Below are positions 25,591 through 39,387 of a DNA stretch of 64,000 bases, piece by piece; the stretch's first letter is position 1, and every line of letters begins with the position of its first letter. Made by a program: the position numbers and the translations under genes. The notes beneath the pieces are model-generated. The model ran no database searches, was not told where the DNA came from, and saw only the letters and a list, made by a program, of their open reading frames with translations. The DNA lies in NCBI GenBank assembly GCA_013397115.1, contig VWZW01004026.1:1674652-1738651 (forward strand), read 5' to 3'. Origin of the DNA: Edolisoma coerulescens (lineage: Eukaryota; Chordata; Aves; Passeriformes; Campephagidae).

Positions 25591-26867
25591 TTAGAACTTG
25601 TAGAAGAAAAGACAGATAATGATGTACTCCCTCTTCCTCAGAAGTCAAAGATAAAATCATCACTTTTTTATTTAGACTTTTATCTCCTCTCAATTGAATT
25701 TAGCCTGCCTTTTTGTCCTGTTCAAAGGGTAGACAAAGTAGATGGAAAGAACAGACACCTCCCAGATTGCTGTGAAGTCTTCCCACTTTGTACACAGTGC
25801 ACATCTTTGTCCATTCCCATGTTCTGTGTGAGCCTGTGGTGCATTTTTCTGTCCATCTCTTCTCTTGTTGATGCCTTTGCCTAACGCATGCAAAAGCAGG
25901 ATATGATGGCTGCTGCATAAAACATGAACAGGAATTGCCGCTTATATTCAAACAACTCTACTTACTTCCGGAGTATGTTCTGTGTGCTCTTTTATTTCAT
26001 TGACTCTATTTATGATACTGAATAATAGAAGCAGAATTCTTTTCCAGAGCAAGATACCAAGAGTATTTGGATAGCAATCTAATTTTCTGCATCTAAGTAA
26101 AATCTAAGTCTAAATTCATTGGCCCCAACTACCCCACAGACAGATGTTTCAGACCTTGAATTACAGCTTGGAATAGGTAATTTTCTTACTGGAGTACTGG
26201 ACATATGTTACAGCTGGAGTTTCATGATCACGTAATTGACAAAAAAGGAAGTCAGTTGTTTTTCAGTGGGCAAAAATTGTCTTTACAGCTAAAGATTCTT
26301 TGGTTCCATGGAAGTCTTCATCTCATGTTACACTTTGTTCTGTTTCGTTCCATTTGACTAAGTAAGGTAATGAAAGAGGCAAGAAATAGAATTTGTGGGA
26401 TAAATATGATTAAGTAACACATTGGTAAAATTCTGTGGTGTTATATCTAAACCAATTTTTTCTCAGTGGATTGCAGTTTGTTTAAAGGAAATGAAGCCTA
26501 GAGAGATAAGTTTTTCAATACTCTTCAGTGAATCATTTAATTTTATCGGGCTGTCATACTGCCACTAATAACATCACCAGAAAAAAATGCTTTTTCCTTT
26601 CAGAAAGCTTGGAAAGGCTTAGGTGGGTGGTAGCTTCAATGTAATCTGCCTAAGTTAATAAAAACAAAGGAAGAAAAGAAGGTGGTACTTGCTTTCACTA
26701 GTTAAGAACCAATGTATTGTGCTAATATTTTAGAAAAAATATTCTGTTGAAAGAGCTTTATTATTTTCTGGTTGTGTACAACAACAGCTAATAAGTTCTG
26801 TCTAATGCTCCATTGTTCTGATGTGAGATAAGAGAAAAAAAGCCCATGTGAAAGAATTAGATCTTAA

Positions 26868-27391
26868 AAGTTGTTTATTTTGCCTTTAAAAAGGTTTTTG
26901 GACATGGTCTCCCGTAGCGATCTGTGTTGGGAAGTAACAGTCTGGAGGAGAGTAGTACAGAACGAATGAAAACATGGTTGGACTGTGGTTGGTGGCTGGT
27001 GCTTTGCCTGGAAGTCAGTAATAATTGAGCACATCTGGAGCGTCTCCTCAGAGCTGGCCTGTTTGTTATCTCTATCAGTGACCTGCAGGAGGAAGCAGAA
27101 GGTACCCTGGTGCATTTCCCAAGTCTAAGGATGACAACAAGCAAGGGGCAGCAGTTGACAAGCCTGGAGGCAGGGCTGCTGTACAGAATGTCCTGGGCAG
27201 GCTGGAAAAACAGGCCAACAGAGACCTTGTAAAGTTGAGCAAGAACAACACAGGCCCTCACAGCCACTTTTATATAGACAAGAAAAGGTGATTAGGAGGA
27301 CAGAGCCAGGCTCTTTCTTGTGGTCAGGAGGTTAGATTGGAGACGTTCCAAAGTTTACCTGATCAGCTTGGATTATTTTATGATTTTATGA
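26868..27391 (+). mobile_element. CR1 LINE fragment, RT region to 3' end, internally deleted
   Basis: The fragment starts within the reverse-transcriptase core: 'cctttaaaaaggtttttgg' then 'acatggtctcccgtagc' corresponds to the CR1 KAFDTVSH region, with the catalytic aspartate codon region decayed. It continues to 'atctctatcagtgacctgc' (FINDL region) and 'ggatgacaacaagcaa' (the FADDTKL region, also decayed). It then jumps to the 3' UTR block 'ggacagagccaggctcttt' and finishes with the terminal octamer-type repeat 'ttttatgattttatga' at 27376-27391. Many stops and deletions make it inactive. The minus-strand frames of 83 and 130 codons here are shadows. Confidence 0.88.
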
Positions 27392-28664
27392 GCTCTAAAA
27401 GTACATAGTAACACTAGTTATTTGGATCTTAGGAAATCAGTATTTTTAGGCAAATTTGTGTGCATGACCTCTTGAGCTTAATACATGAATTATAGAATTT
27501 CCATTGTCAACAATAGGTCAGAAGTTTGTGGGGTTTTTTATACAGTGATGAATTTCACCTACATTATCACCTTCCCTTCTCAGTCATGTATATCACACCA
27601 AATCTTGATATGTGTGGGAATTTATATCTATGCTTTTGCATTGTTTAATTTTCATTACATGTGTTATTTTTCATCTGTTGCCCATTTACATCAATTGAAG
27701 AATGAGGAAGAATTTTTTTATAATTTTAAATAGGAGTCTATCACTAGGGGTATTTTAAAAGTAGGGGTATTTCATGACCAGGTAGTTTTGTCCTCTATCT
27801 TAAAAAAGGCCAACTCTTCTCCTTAATGATGACAAAACTATGATTGATTTCTGACAAGAGAAAAAAAATTATGCATGACTTTCACTGCGAAGAGTTTTCC
27901 TTTGAACTAGAAACTTCTTTAACATAGATGAGAACTGTTCTACTGAAGCTTTAAGATAATAACTCTAATTAGGGTTCATTTGAATTTTTAGTGCCTACAG
28001 TTTGAATAAGGATGTAAATGAAAGGAATATTTTTCATATTTTTAAAGGGTGCAAGTATGTGTGTGATAAAAAAAGAAGAATGCATTTTCTTTATTTAAAG
28101 ACATTTTTTTCTTTTTTTTCAAGTGATTTAGATTAATTTGAAAGGATTTAAATGTGCTCTTTTAAGAATTTCAAAAATATATTTGTCATACTAGCCCTAT
28201 AAAACAACATGCCTTCAAAAATTTTAACAACAACAAAAAGGCTTATGTAAAACTCAATATTGATACATGGCAATTAAAACTGATCATAGAACTAGAATAG
28301 AAAGTGTACAGATCTGTGATTCAAGTAAGTGGGTGCCTCAGTTCACTGTAAAAGAATTCTGTAAGCATGTGGGCATCTTGTCTGTTATCTTTACTTGAAA
28401 AAAAAATGATGCAACTTGGTGATTAATGGTGTGCAATAGCTTGTGTTTAGTGAAAAAAAAATCAGGAAGTTAAAAAATAAATTTATTAAGTTTATCGAGT
28501 AGTGAATTCATCAACACACCATGTTGCCAAAGTCTTTTCCTAGCATCCAGAGAGTAAAAAGCCTGAAAACCCAACACTGTTTCCGGAATGTAATGCTTGG
28601 AAGCTTTGTTCTGCTTTTTCATGATTAGCATATGCCAGTATATTAGTGAATTGCTACTTTAAAG

Positions 28665-28720
28665 CTTTGCTCACCCCTGTGTTCTCACTCTTCTTTGCTC
28701 ACCCCTGTGTTCTCACTCTT
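28665..28720 (+). repeat. Perfect 28-bp tandem duplication
   Basis: Two identical adjacent units that start ctttgctcacccctgtgttc and finish tcactctt (28665-28692 and 28693-28720). They are followed by more pyrimidine-rich sequence. Identity of the two units indicates a recent slippage or duplication event. Confidence 0.97.
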
Positions 28721-30290
28721 CTCCCTCTCCTTTATTTCTTCATGCCCATCCCTGTCTTTTACTCTCCTCTCCCTTTTAATGAGTTCACACATCGTCCTGT
28801 GTCAACTCTTGCAATTGTGTAGCCATCTCATGAGATCAGCTGGACGTTCCATCAGTTGGTCTGATGGAAATGAATATTCCTTTCTGGTACTGTCAGAGCT
28901 TCAGGAGGAGTGTGAAAGTACAGTTTTAGCATGGCTTGCTCCATCCATGGACACTTTTCCTGGAATAATTAAGTAGGAGCAAAGTAATCTTAGAAACAAG
29001 GAGTTTCACCACATCATTATCAGCATGATGCAAGAAATGCAGGCCTGTTTAAAGAAAGAAAAGAGCAATGGAAGAACTATCAAGTTATCTTTTAATTTTT
29101 TTTTTTCAAGCCAGATATTGTTCTCGGTCAGAAAAACAAATTAAATTCACATTCACACACAGGGAAGTGGTATTAGATATGCTAGCACAGACTGTAAAAT
29201 ATTTTTCACTCTGGGTAAGCATCAGATGTAGATCTTAATACAGATCTCATTAAAGTAGTATAATTTATGTACACAGTCTCATGGTGCAAAAATTTGGCTT
29301 TATTTGGGAGGATATTGTCAGTTTATATCAAAGTGTGTTTATTAGAGGAATATACTGAGGATGTTAGTTAAGGCTGCTGCAAGTCAAGTAACTGTTGTTG
29401 ACTGCAAAGACACAATTTTGCATCATCTTTGTAAACAACTCCTGTTCCTGCTGAAAAACTCTCTTATCTCAAAATAGGATATTAAAAAAACAAAGAAACA
29501 AAAAAAATCTGATGAACTGTAACTGTGCCACAAACCAATTTAATTAAATTATAATCCTCTTTATTTTTAATCTAATTCTGTTATGAACTTCCACTTCATT
29601 TCTGATGATTTTAAGTAGGTACTTTTAGGTTTTTTTCTGTTCTCCATTTCCTGTACTCCTTCGATTTTTTTTCTTTTTTAAATACGAAGGATTTTTTTTG
29701 TTGACTATTGCATTGCTGGAAAAGTGTCCCAACTCTTTTAATTAGTGTCCAGTATAATGCTGTAAAATTTAGTTTTCAGTTAGTCATCAGGGTCAAACAT
29801 TGTCCTCTAGAGAATGAAGAATAAAAATTCAATATTTTAATCTCTTTATTAAACGATTCTCTTGAGTTACAGAATCAGATTAAAAATTATGCTATCAAAG
29901 GTGGTGAGTCTGCCAAATGTGCCTTTGTAACTAATTCTAAAAGGCTGGGAATATTTTCGGCATGTTAGGGAATAAAATGAAAGGTGGAGATATAATAGAA
30001 AGCTTCATGATCTGGCATTATTGCAAATAGAAATAATCCTAATTTTCTTCCAGAAAGATCCCTCTGTAAATTCAATTTGCTTTCAGTGTATTTTTTAAAA
30101 TGCCGTTGCAAGATTTGTTTGTTCTGCTCACATCTGGTCCTTAAAACACATTGATTTGGCAAATATTTGATGCTAATTAAAGAAGAAATGTTGTCATATT
30201 CACTGTCTAATATCAAAACACGTGACTGTCATATTAGGATGTTCTTCCTCTGGATCTAGTATTATGCAGGCAAAACATGATTGTAGCATC

Positions 30291-30360
30291 CAAAAACCAC
30301 CCCCCACACCAACCTAACAAACAATCCTAACCAACCAACCAAACTAGAAGCCACAAAAAG
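30291..30360 (+). repeat. A/C-rich low-complexity tract
   Basis: Irregular CCAACC, AACAAAC and CCCCCC words with few G or T. Same type as the tracts at 25459-25590 and 34655-34817. Confidence 0.8.
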
Positions 30361-30481
30361 CTTAGAGGTGGGTCAGGTATTCACTGCAAAATGCAATTTA
30401 TACAGTCATACAGTTGAATTTCCCACCTCTGCCCTTATTCAGTATGCTTAATTTTTCTATAATTTTCTTTTTTCATTCTAA

Positions 30482-30617
<136 letters not shown>

Positions 30618-33600
30618 GTTGGTTTGATTTTCTCCCCAGGCAGGTGGATGGGCATGACAAGTCAAAATCTTCATATGTGATACTTGGAAAATACAATTTT
30701 AGTAGAGAATGGAGTGGAGTTTGGTCCACAGTTTTCAAAATCTAATACCTATAGGCATCCAGTTTCTCCAGACGTTACTCGTCATCAAGCGTAGAACTTG
30801 TAAAATATTCCGATTTGAGTATCGTTATAATACATGCTGAGTTATCCTAGACAGAGGAAAAATTACTGTTGAATAATAAACCTTTTATTTCTATTTTTTG
30901 ATACACATAGCAGTAAAATTATTTTCTGAAATGACTGGGAGGTTGAGAGAGGGTAGTTATAGCTGCACCTAAAATAATATTCAGTTAGTAATATATTTTG
31001 GCTCCATTGTCACAAATTAGATTTCACAACCAATATAGAGTGTATAAAGAGCTTGAAAAGTAATTTTTATTTTGTGCTTATATAGGTTTCTCTTCCTCTT
31101 TTTTTTTCCCAAGGGGGATATTTAGCTTTTCTTATCATTGTCAGTAGAAATCATAAAATAAAATTTTTAAGTCCTTCATAAGAAATAATGGTAGAAGTGC
31201 GATATTATACTGTAACCAATGAATTATGCATCACTAACTTTTTTGTAATTTAGAGGAGGGCCATGTCTCGGAAAGAACTTTTCATATGACATATTTTGAC
31301 ATAATGAAAAATAGTTTGTAGAATTTATTGTCATGAAGTTTTAGAAAAAAAGTTCAATGACATTTGAAATTGAATAATTTTTTTTAACTTTGTTTCAGAT
31401 ACTATTGTGAGATATAGAAATATTCACTGAAAACTCAAAATTTTTGAGATTTGTGGAAATACCACTTAAAACTAGAATATTGTTGCAGTGTGTACCCAGA
31501 TCTGAATGTTTTTTCTGCCATCAGTGAGTACCATATCCTGCAACAGATCAGTGCAAGAGGAGCATCTCTTGTTTTTTATTTTAGCTGGATGTGATTTCAT
31601 ACTCCTTTTAAGATTAGAAAGTGTAGGCTGTAGGTACTTTTTTTGGCTCTGCCCGAGTTTCAGATTTTTAAGTCTTGGATCTTGTCAGTGAGGTCAGATA
31701 CAAAAATTATTAAATCCTGTGCCAGAGCAGAATCTGGAATACTATTATAGCTTTTGTTCTTTTTCTTCACCTAACCTTTTTGCTCTTTGAATATGTTATC
31801 CATTTTATTTTTGTACCACAGAAATATTTACCATCAGAGAAAAATTCTGCCTTCAAATACACATAGAAAGTCTCATCCACAGGATGTTCTTCTCTATCTA
31901 TGTGGTAACCTCCAGGTCCTCATTTTGGAGAAAGAAAATAGCGAAGTGTATTTGTTTTAAACACGGCAAATAGGTGTCCTGAGTATCAAGTTTGAGCAAG
32001 CTTTTAAAATATCACTGCAAAAATGTTTTAATGCATTATAACTTTGCAAATCTCAACAGAAAATTTTGATAATTTTGCATTTAATGTCATAATATATATG
32101 ATTTAGAGTAAAAAAATAATTCTTCCTATATCAAACTAGAATTAGTGTCCTAACCACAAATTCCGCCTGCAGCTACCTAAGACCTTATCTGTGCTTTGAG
32201 TACGGCTACTGACAATATCAGGTATTCCTTTATCTGCAGTATTAATGGTGGCTCACTTTTTCTTCTCTCTGTGACTGCAATGTATAGTAATATGTACTGT
32301 GCATTATTTAGTGATGCATGCAATCTATATTAAGTTATTCTATGAAATGGGATTATTTGGACAGAGAGACAGCTAGTAGAAACAAAGAGGCATAAGTAAG
32401 CAGAAGAGGAAATTATGAGTATATAGGATTTCTCAATGAGTTTCTGTTATCTCATTGTGCCACTTAGACTGAATTGATTAGCAACAGCAAGTACACCACC
32501 ACTGCTCTAAGCTTGCTGCTGCCTCAAACTCTGTGGACACACATGAATAAAACAAGGTGGGAGATCATTCTCTAGCTCTGAGGCCAAACTATATTACTTA
32601 TCCTTGGATTGTCTCTTGGCTATCTGGTATGATAGCCACCTTAAAATGTATGAATATAATTTTTGTTTATATTCTTTTCTTTTTTCAGAATGCCTAAAAT
32701 AGGGTGAAAATGGAATCACAGGCTACTTTCATACCAAGAAATAGACAGTACATATTGAAATCTCCGACGTGTGGCAATTGAGAAAATGTAATTCAGAGCA
32801 AGTGATGTAGAAGTCTGGAAATTCAAGAGTAAATTTGAGTTTTATTGAGCAGACAAGTTTAAAGTACATTGAATGTTGCAGTTATTTGTGCAGTCTCTTG
32901 TACATTATGGCTCACTTGATGACTCATGTAACATAGATTGAGGTCTGAGCTTGTGAAAGTACCATTTCTACTTCCTGACCCCATCCGATCCTTGCAGAGC
33001 TTTGTTGGTTTTCTTGTTATTAAGCTTCATCTCAGAGAATAAAGCTCTATTTAAATAGAGGTCATGAGAAACAAAGCTATTATGGATTTTTAACGATGCT
33101 TATAAGCCCTCTGTGAAACTGCACGAACTTGGTTCTTATGCACATCCTTATTTACAACAGTTTTGTACCCACAGAAACAATTTTTATGTGTATGGATTTT
33201 TCTACAACAAATTTATTCAATCAGGTCTGAGACACTGAATTTCAAGTACGTAATATCTTTTTTTTCTGCTGGTCTGAATGAAAACGAACAGAGATATCAC
33301 TTTCAAAAATATTAACTGTGTCCTCAATTCTTATTAGAAAACAGAGTATAATTTATTATTCTTTTACATGATCATTTTATCTCAGTTGTATATGCATGCT
33401 TTTAAAAAATTATTCATATCCCTACATCATTTTTTTCATGGAGTTTTTAATTCTCACAATACTTTGAAATTAAGGTAAAAAGAAATTTAGTACAAAAGAT
33501 TAGGAAATCCACTAAAATATTTGACTGAGATATATAAAATTATTCTACCAAAAAGAAGGTGACTCTCTAAAGAAGAGGATAGCAATTCTTTTTCTACATT

Positions 33601-34654
33601 AATATCAAGAATTCTTCTCTAATTGAATCCTACCTAATCTTATTATTTTGAAATATATTACTCTGAAGATTACCCCATCAATGCGTTTATGTATCCTTCC
33701 TAACAGTCTTCTACAGCATTACAAATGTGTAAGGCTTCCAAAATCAAAAGAGTTTTAGGAAAATTATAATTCAGGAACTGAAATATGATGCATATGCAAA
33801 TGTAAAAAGATAGAGGGTATGCAAAAATGAAGCTTCATTTTTAAAGGGAAGGAATAATAATGGCCCAAAAGGAGATAAAAATGGATTTAAAGTTCCAATC
33901 CCTTCTGTAAATCCTTGATTTTGCTCTCATCTAAATATGAAGGATGAAAACACAGTGTAGCTTCATAATCATGGTTAAATCACAGGACACAGTAGACTGT
34001 TCACCGATCAATATTAATGTTGAAATTAATATTTTTGTTATTAAGCTAATTGAATCAAAACTTAATGTGCAATAGAACTTAGTGTCTGAATACTATTTTC
34101 CTACCAGTTTTTTGTCTGTCTTTCTGTACGTGTTTATCAAAAACTTATTAGGAAATGGTTGCGAACTGGTACTACAGGGAGCATCACTGGCTGGTTGTCT
34201 ATATCAGAATCATTGCAGGAGAAAGGACTCCATATCTGAGAGCTCTAAAAGCAAGAAGATAATTATTCATTTCTGAGAATGAAGTTTTTTTCACCAAAGA
34301 AAATGCAATGGTCTTTTTCTCTTTTAGAGTCCTTTCTTTGTTTCCAATTTTTCCTCTGTATGGATTTTGTACATTTTGCAGGGTTGCTTGACATAGAAGA
34401 CAAAGAAACTTGTGTGAACACAATTAGGCCATGTACACTGAAGTAACCAGCTTACTACTTTTTGGGACATCCATACTTTTTACCTGCATTGCATACAGAG
34501 TCAATGGTCGATAACCTTTGGTCTATGACAGTAAATAAAGTTGTTGGTTAAGAAGACAAGTGCTTCGCTGTGGTTATTTTGAGAATCTGTTTCCAGTGTT
34601 TTGAAGTATGCTTCCCACTCCTTGTATCATCTCCCGCACATTACAGGAGTTCAT
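30618..34654. other. AT-rich region, nothing recognised
   Basis: No gene, RNA or repeat was recognised on either strand over about 4 kb. Open frames are at most about 75 codons. Confidence 0.5.
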
Positions 34655-34817
34655 TAAAAACAGACCAAACAAAACCAAAAGGAAACAAAACAAAATAACA
34701 AAAACTCCTAAAGCAAACCAAACCAAACCACACCAAACCAAACAAACCCAAGAGAACTCCAACCCAAAACAAAAGAAAAAGCAAAACCAAACCCAAACCT
34801 AAACACCAAACCAGACC
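34655..34817 (+). repeat. A/C-rich low-complexity tract (AAACC-type words)
   Basis: About 160 bases made almost only of A and C on the plus strand, with drifting CAAAC, ACCAAACC and AACCAAACC words. The open frames on both strands (Lys/Asn/Gln/Thr-rich on +; Leu/Val/Phe/Trp-rich on -) come from the lack of stop codons in such sequence. Confidence 0.93.
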
Positions 34818-36015
34818 TTTCTACCTATTTTAGTCAGCTAACCAATGTATAAACAGTGAAAAGGTGCGTACCTGAAGCCTGAGCTACAAACTCTGTTTTT
34901 CTGGGCATTTGCAAACTGTGCAGACCCAATAGTGTTTTGGAGAGGAGTGTGCACTCTGTCCCACTCTTTTAAAATCATGTAGATATACCTGGTTTACTTT
35001 TTCTCATAAGAGCCTGTGAAAGTTCTGTTATATTGATATTTGTTTCACAGAGTGATTTCTTGAAAGGTTTAAACTAGCTTTACTTCTGTACTGAGATCAG
35101 TTCTGTGATATAAGTCCATTAGTCTTTTGTTTCACATATGTGTTGCACATCTTTTTTATTTTTGATAGGAAAATTTAGCCATAGAAGAAACAATGTTTTC
35201 TCTCCTCAGGAGCATGGTAGGAACACTTTATCTGTCAAATTATATTTTCGTATGGATCATTCTTTTCTGAACAGCTTGACATGAGAAGATTAGGGTATAA
35301 AATCTCCTTTATCTCTCATCTCTGAGAAATGTCATTGCTTGTACATGCCAGAAATACTTCCAATACTGCAGTTATTTGTATTTGCCAAGCCTAATGTAAA
35401 GAATATGACAAAAATCCAGAAATTACATCTGTTTGTTAGCAACCTCATTTTTTTTCTGTTGTTGTGACTTACTTATTTCATGTATACATACATATATATC
35501 TCTATATATCTACATATTACATATGTATGTAATCAGCCGTAATAATGTTAAGCTTGAAAGAGACCAACAACTCCAATATGTCATGAAGTACAAAGTGCTG
35601 CAAACCAACAGCAGTAGAATATACGAACAAAACTAGAAGAATAGACCGAGGAAAGGACTACTGATGTAGTTTCCTCACATACGCTCCACCAACACACCTT
35701 AACAAAAGCAGAACAGAATCTGCCATGTCTCTTTTTTTCTGATGCAATCTCTGTATTCTAATTATTCTTCAAAGTGTTAAATCCTGCCTTCTCTTTCTCA
35801 TTTCACTTACTTGTAACTGTACTTTTTCACCCTGAAAACCCAGTATATTTTTTTTTAATTTCACATCCTACCCTACCTCATTCTACCATCACAGATCATT
35901 ACCAGTGATCAATACCCTCTCCCAAGGTATACCTTTTCCCTCGTAAGGCATTCATCACTCTGCTTTAATGTTCTCCATCTGGTGGGGTTTCCAGCCACAC
36001 ATCTTTTCAATAGGC
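34818..36015. other. AT-rich region, nothing recognised
   Basis: Includes a short TA/CATA-rich tract near 35480-35530. No gene recognised. Confidence 0.5.
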
Positions 36016-36231
36016 CTATGGAGAGGACCAAAATTTCTTATTTCCTGCATCTGCTTTACTCTGAGCAGCGCCGTGCAGGCAGAACGTGGGTGACGACTGA
36101 GACAGCGCCACGCTGATGTGTTGTGATGCGCCACTGAGCAAGCTGTTATCATCTTGTCCTTTCCTTTTCGTTTCAGCTGGGCCCAGCAGAGCAACATCCA
36201 TCAAAGCTAGAGACAAAAGATAAAGCATCAT
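36016..36231 (-). CDS. Speculative short ORF with signal-peptide-like start
   Basis: This is a 71-codon minus-strand frame in a CpG-dense patch. The first residues MMLYLLSLALMDVALLG form a short hydrophobic core like a signal peptide. They are followed by PAETKRK, a basic motif of the kind cleaved in secreted precursors. The remainder is Ser/Gln/Ala-rich with a single cysteine and no recognisable domain. A second minus-strand frame (80 codons, 35955-36197) overlaps it, so coding is not established. A splice-acceptor-like tract (CCTTTTCGTTTCAG) sits on the opposite strand at about 36161-36176. No homologue is recognised. It could well be chance. Confidence 0.12.
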   Translation of the reverse strand: MMLYLLSLALMDVALLGPAETKRKGQDDNSLLSGASQHISVALSQSSPTFCLHGAAQSKADAGNKKFWSSP

Positions 36232-36360
36232 CTAAAATATCTGTCATTGGACCTGGCCTGCTCAGGGATTAGATAACGTAGGAGTGCTCTGCTGGCGTTC
36301 TGTCTCTGGATGGCACAGTGCACACCACGTAACAAGGCTGTGCTGTAAACATCTGCGTAA
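36060..36360. promoter_or_regulatory. Small CpG-dense patch, possible regulatory element
   Basis: About seven CpG dinucleotides fall within 36069-36130 and about twelve within 36069-36360, in a window where CpG is otherwise rare. Words such as agcgccacgc, gcagcgccgtgc and gggattagata (a GGATTA homeodomain-type core) stand out. The sequence matches no repeat I know. It could be a conserved enhancer, a small promoter or an unrecognised repeat. Confidence 0.3.
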
Positions 36361-39300
36361 TAACACATTGTGTGCAATGTGCCAATCTCAGCTGTGCTTT
36401 AAGTATAAAATATTTTAAGACATCTCAGTTGCAATGTCCTTTCTTAACTGTGTTCTCCTCTTGACATAGACTTTTGACATCTTAAAATGGTTCGTGAGAT
36501 ATTCAAAGCATACCAGACGCACAGAGAGCTCTTTTAATAAGTCAATCCCTCCAAGGATTTCCAAATTTCTCAAAACTGCAGTACAAAGTAGATATAAGGC
36601 ATTTTCAATTTGTTTTTTAGTATTTATGAAACTCCACCGTACACTTTCTTAAACACATTTCTTCTATACTACACTGCTTTAGTCACATAATTGTGTTTCA
36701 AGATGTAACATCTGCAAAGTCCAAAGGCTCTCATCAGGCATTCGCTAGCCAGTACATATTACCTTAACATACACATGCATACATAAATGTTTCCTTTCAC
36801 CTACAAAATTATAGTAATTAGTGATAACTCTTAATTAAAAATAATTCTGAACGGGCAAAAAAGAGAGAGAGGAAACACTTATTAGCCTTTTATTTCTTAA
36901 AGTCACTGTTCCTGTGAATCTTGTGTTAATGTGTTTACTGTTAATCTTGTCACCATTTATTTTGATTAAGATGTGTTATACAGCCTTTTTAAATGAGAAG
37001 AAATAAATCCTCCTGTCTTCATCTCTTTCTTCCCCACTGCGAGGGGAATGGTGTTGTAAGTTTCATTACATGGAGAGAGAAGTTGATCTTTAACAGAGTA
37101 GACACTCTCTGCAGAGCTACACTTTACAGCTTTTGCTCTATTTCACTCCTCCTTTGGTAAATCTAATTTTAGATGTGAAACTTCAGAACAAGAAATAATC
37201 ATATGGTGAAACATAGAGTGTATAAATGCACAGTATTTGTCACAAAAATTTATCGGGTTTTTGTACGTAATTTTTTTTCCCCTACTTGTCAGATATAACA
37301 GACTGAGTAAAGAACAATATGAGTTGAAAAGTAAGAGAAGTGTTGAGTTAAAACAGAAATAATTGATGCTGTTCATTAAGCTGCATTATTTCAGGTTTAT
37401 TTTTCATTTTCTTTTCTCCTTTTATTTTTTCCTTATTTTCGTTTTTCTTTTTCTTTTTATCGATTTTTTTCCACTTTAAACCATTGCAATAAACTGATAC
37501 ATTTCAAATATGTTTGCCTACTAGGGAATTTCTTTTTTGCTACACTGTGATTTATACAGTTATAGACAGGCTGAAGTGTACCTTAAATAAAAAAGTAGTC
37601 TTTCAGAGATGGCACTTAGAAAATGGATGGTCTTACAGTGCTGTGCATTTATACTCTTACACATGGAGGACTCAAAGAAAGAAATTGGGAAATAGCTTGA
37701 GGAAACAATCCAGAGGATGATACATACAGACAGAAAGCTAACATGTGAAAATGGGAGTTCGTAGCTATCAGTGATATGTTCATCATGCCATAAATCACAG
37801 ATATTTATGTAACCTTTTTTGCCCAGAGCATCTCTTATGACATTGAGCGCCACTCAGTATCTTATAGCAAGCTTAGAATCTTTAGTGTAGGGGGGGTGAA
37901 CTAAACACATTATCTATTTTTGTTCAGCTCAGTTGTTTATGTAGTCTTTGCAGTAATGCTAAAAAAGACCCAAATACTGCCATGGGCAGATGGTTCCTGT
38001 GCATCATGAGCTTAAAACTAACACCTTTTGTGTTAGACTAATACAATTACACTGACACTGTAAAATTACTTCAAGAAACCATGTGGAAGTAATCATCAGG
38101 CAAAAAATTTAATATTAATTCCAGATTCTAAAGACATAACATCAAAACCTGAATGAGCTAGATGTCACAATTTTTTTTTTTTATTAGAATCTTGGTGATA
38201 TTACAATAAAAGTGAACACTTACTTTGACCAGGAAACAGGAATGGTTTGTGAGATGATTGAGACTACACTTTTTTTCTTTCTGTGGCTATTGACATTTGT
38301 GTTTTCCCTTGTAAAAAATATGTTTGTATTTTCTAATATATGAGTAAATATAACTAGTATGTAGATTCTGATTTTTTATACCTCACTCAAAATTCCAAAG
38401 GTGCTTCAAACAAGAGATTTTTTTGAGTTGAGCAATACAAAGATTTTTAAAAGCATGACGGTTATCTAGATCCCAGTGAAAATGATTTGTTGTTCTTTTC
38501 TTCAGATTTTCTTCATTTTTCATTTATGGAAAAAAAATAATAATTCAGAACATTCCTCAGAATCTGTTACCAACGAAAGCAAAAAGCATGTAGCCTTGTG
38601 TAGTACTGTGATTTTTAGTATTACAATTGGGCCATCATATTTAATATACTTAATGTTTACATATGTTAACAGATCTCATTTTTTACCAAGTATGTCTGTG
38701 GGTACGTGTTTGCCACCGTTTCTGAGCTAAAAATTCAATTTTTATTTCCCCTCCTCTCTCCATTTCTTTATTTTGGTCTCAGTTTTGATCTAAGATGTGG
38801 TCTGGGTAGTGAAAATATTTTCCTTCAACTGTCTTCTGTAATAAATAGCCTTACAGATATATTCAGTATCTTCTTTTTCATCCACCTGAGAGAACAGGAA
38901 ATCTTTTAACAGGTCTAACTTTAGTAAATCCACTTTTAATATCCTGACATTTTTCAGTTCATATCATGTGATGCTGGTTTTGTAAAAGGATAAACTTTAT
39001 AGCCTGCTAGACATTCAGATGAGCTAATATAGCTTGATGATATTATTGTTTCTTAACTACTGATCTTGTAAATTTTTTCAGTTCCATCAGAGCTATAACT
39101 GTAATATGTATCAATATCACATTATCTAACAAAAGACATTCTCACAGTAGGTTTAATAGTCTAGAATGCAGAATAGCAAATTGTAAGAGAATTATAAAAT
39201 GCAAAGTGAAATAAAACTCCCAAATGGTCAAAACCTGACAGGTCAATTTAAGTTATGCTTCATGTTTTACCAACAGCGCTCTCAAACATGGTGATGAGAC

Positions 39301-39387
39301 AAGAAATTGATATAGACAAATGTATATCATAGCTAATAAAAATAACTTGTTTGAATTTCTAAATGTACTTATAGTATTGCATGTAGA
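36361..39387. other. AT-rich region, nothing recognised
   Basis: Contains a pyrimidine-rich tract at about 37390-37475. No gene or interspersed repeat recognised. Confidence 0.5.

Larger units (their letters stand above)
24669..26867. other. AT-rich region with one candidate exon and an A/C-rich tract
   Basis: Apart from the candidate minus-strand exon at 25119-25209 and the A/C tract at 25459-25590, no gene or repeat was recognised. Confidence 0.5.

Noticed and set aside
29114..29213. Plus-strand pseudo-exon with strong pyrimidine tract, open frame and GTAAGC donor
   Set aside because: There is no partner exon and no recognisable peptide; an open frame of this size is expected by chance.
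34574..34802. Lys/Asn/Gln-rich and hydrophobic frames on opposite strands
   Set aside because: They result from an A/C-only tract that cannot form stop codons.
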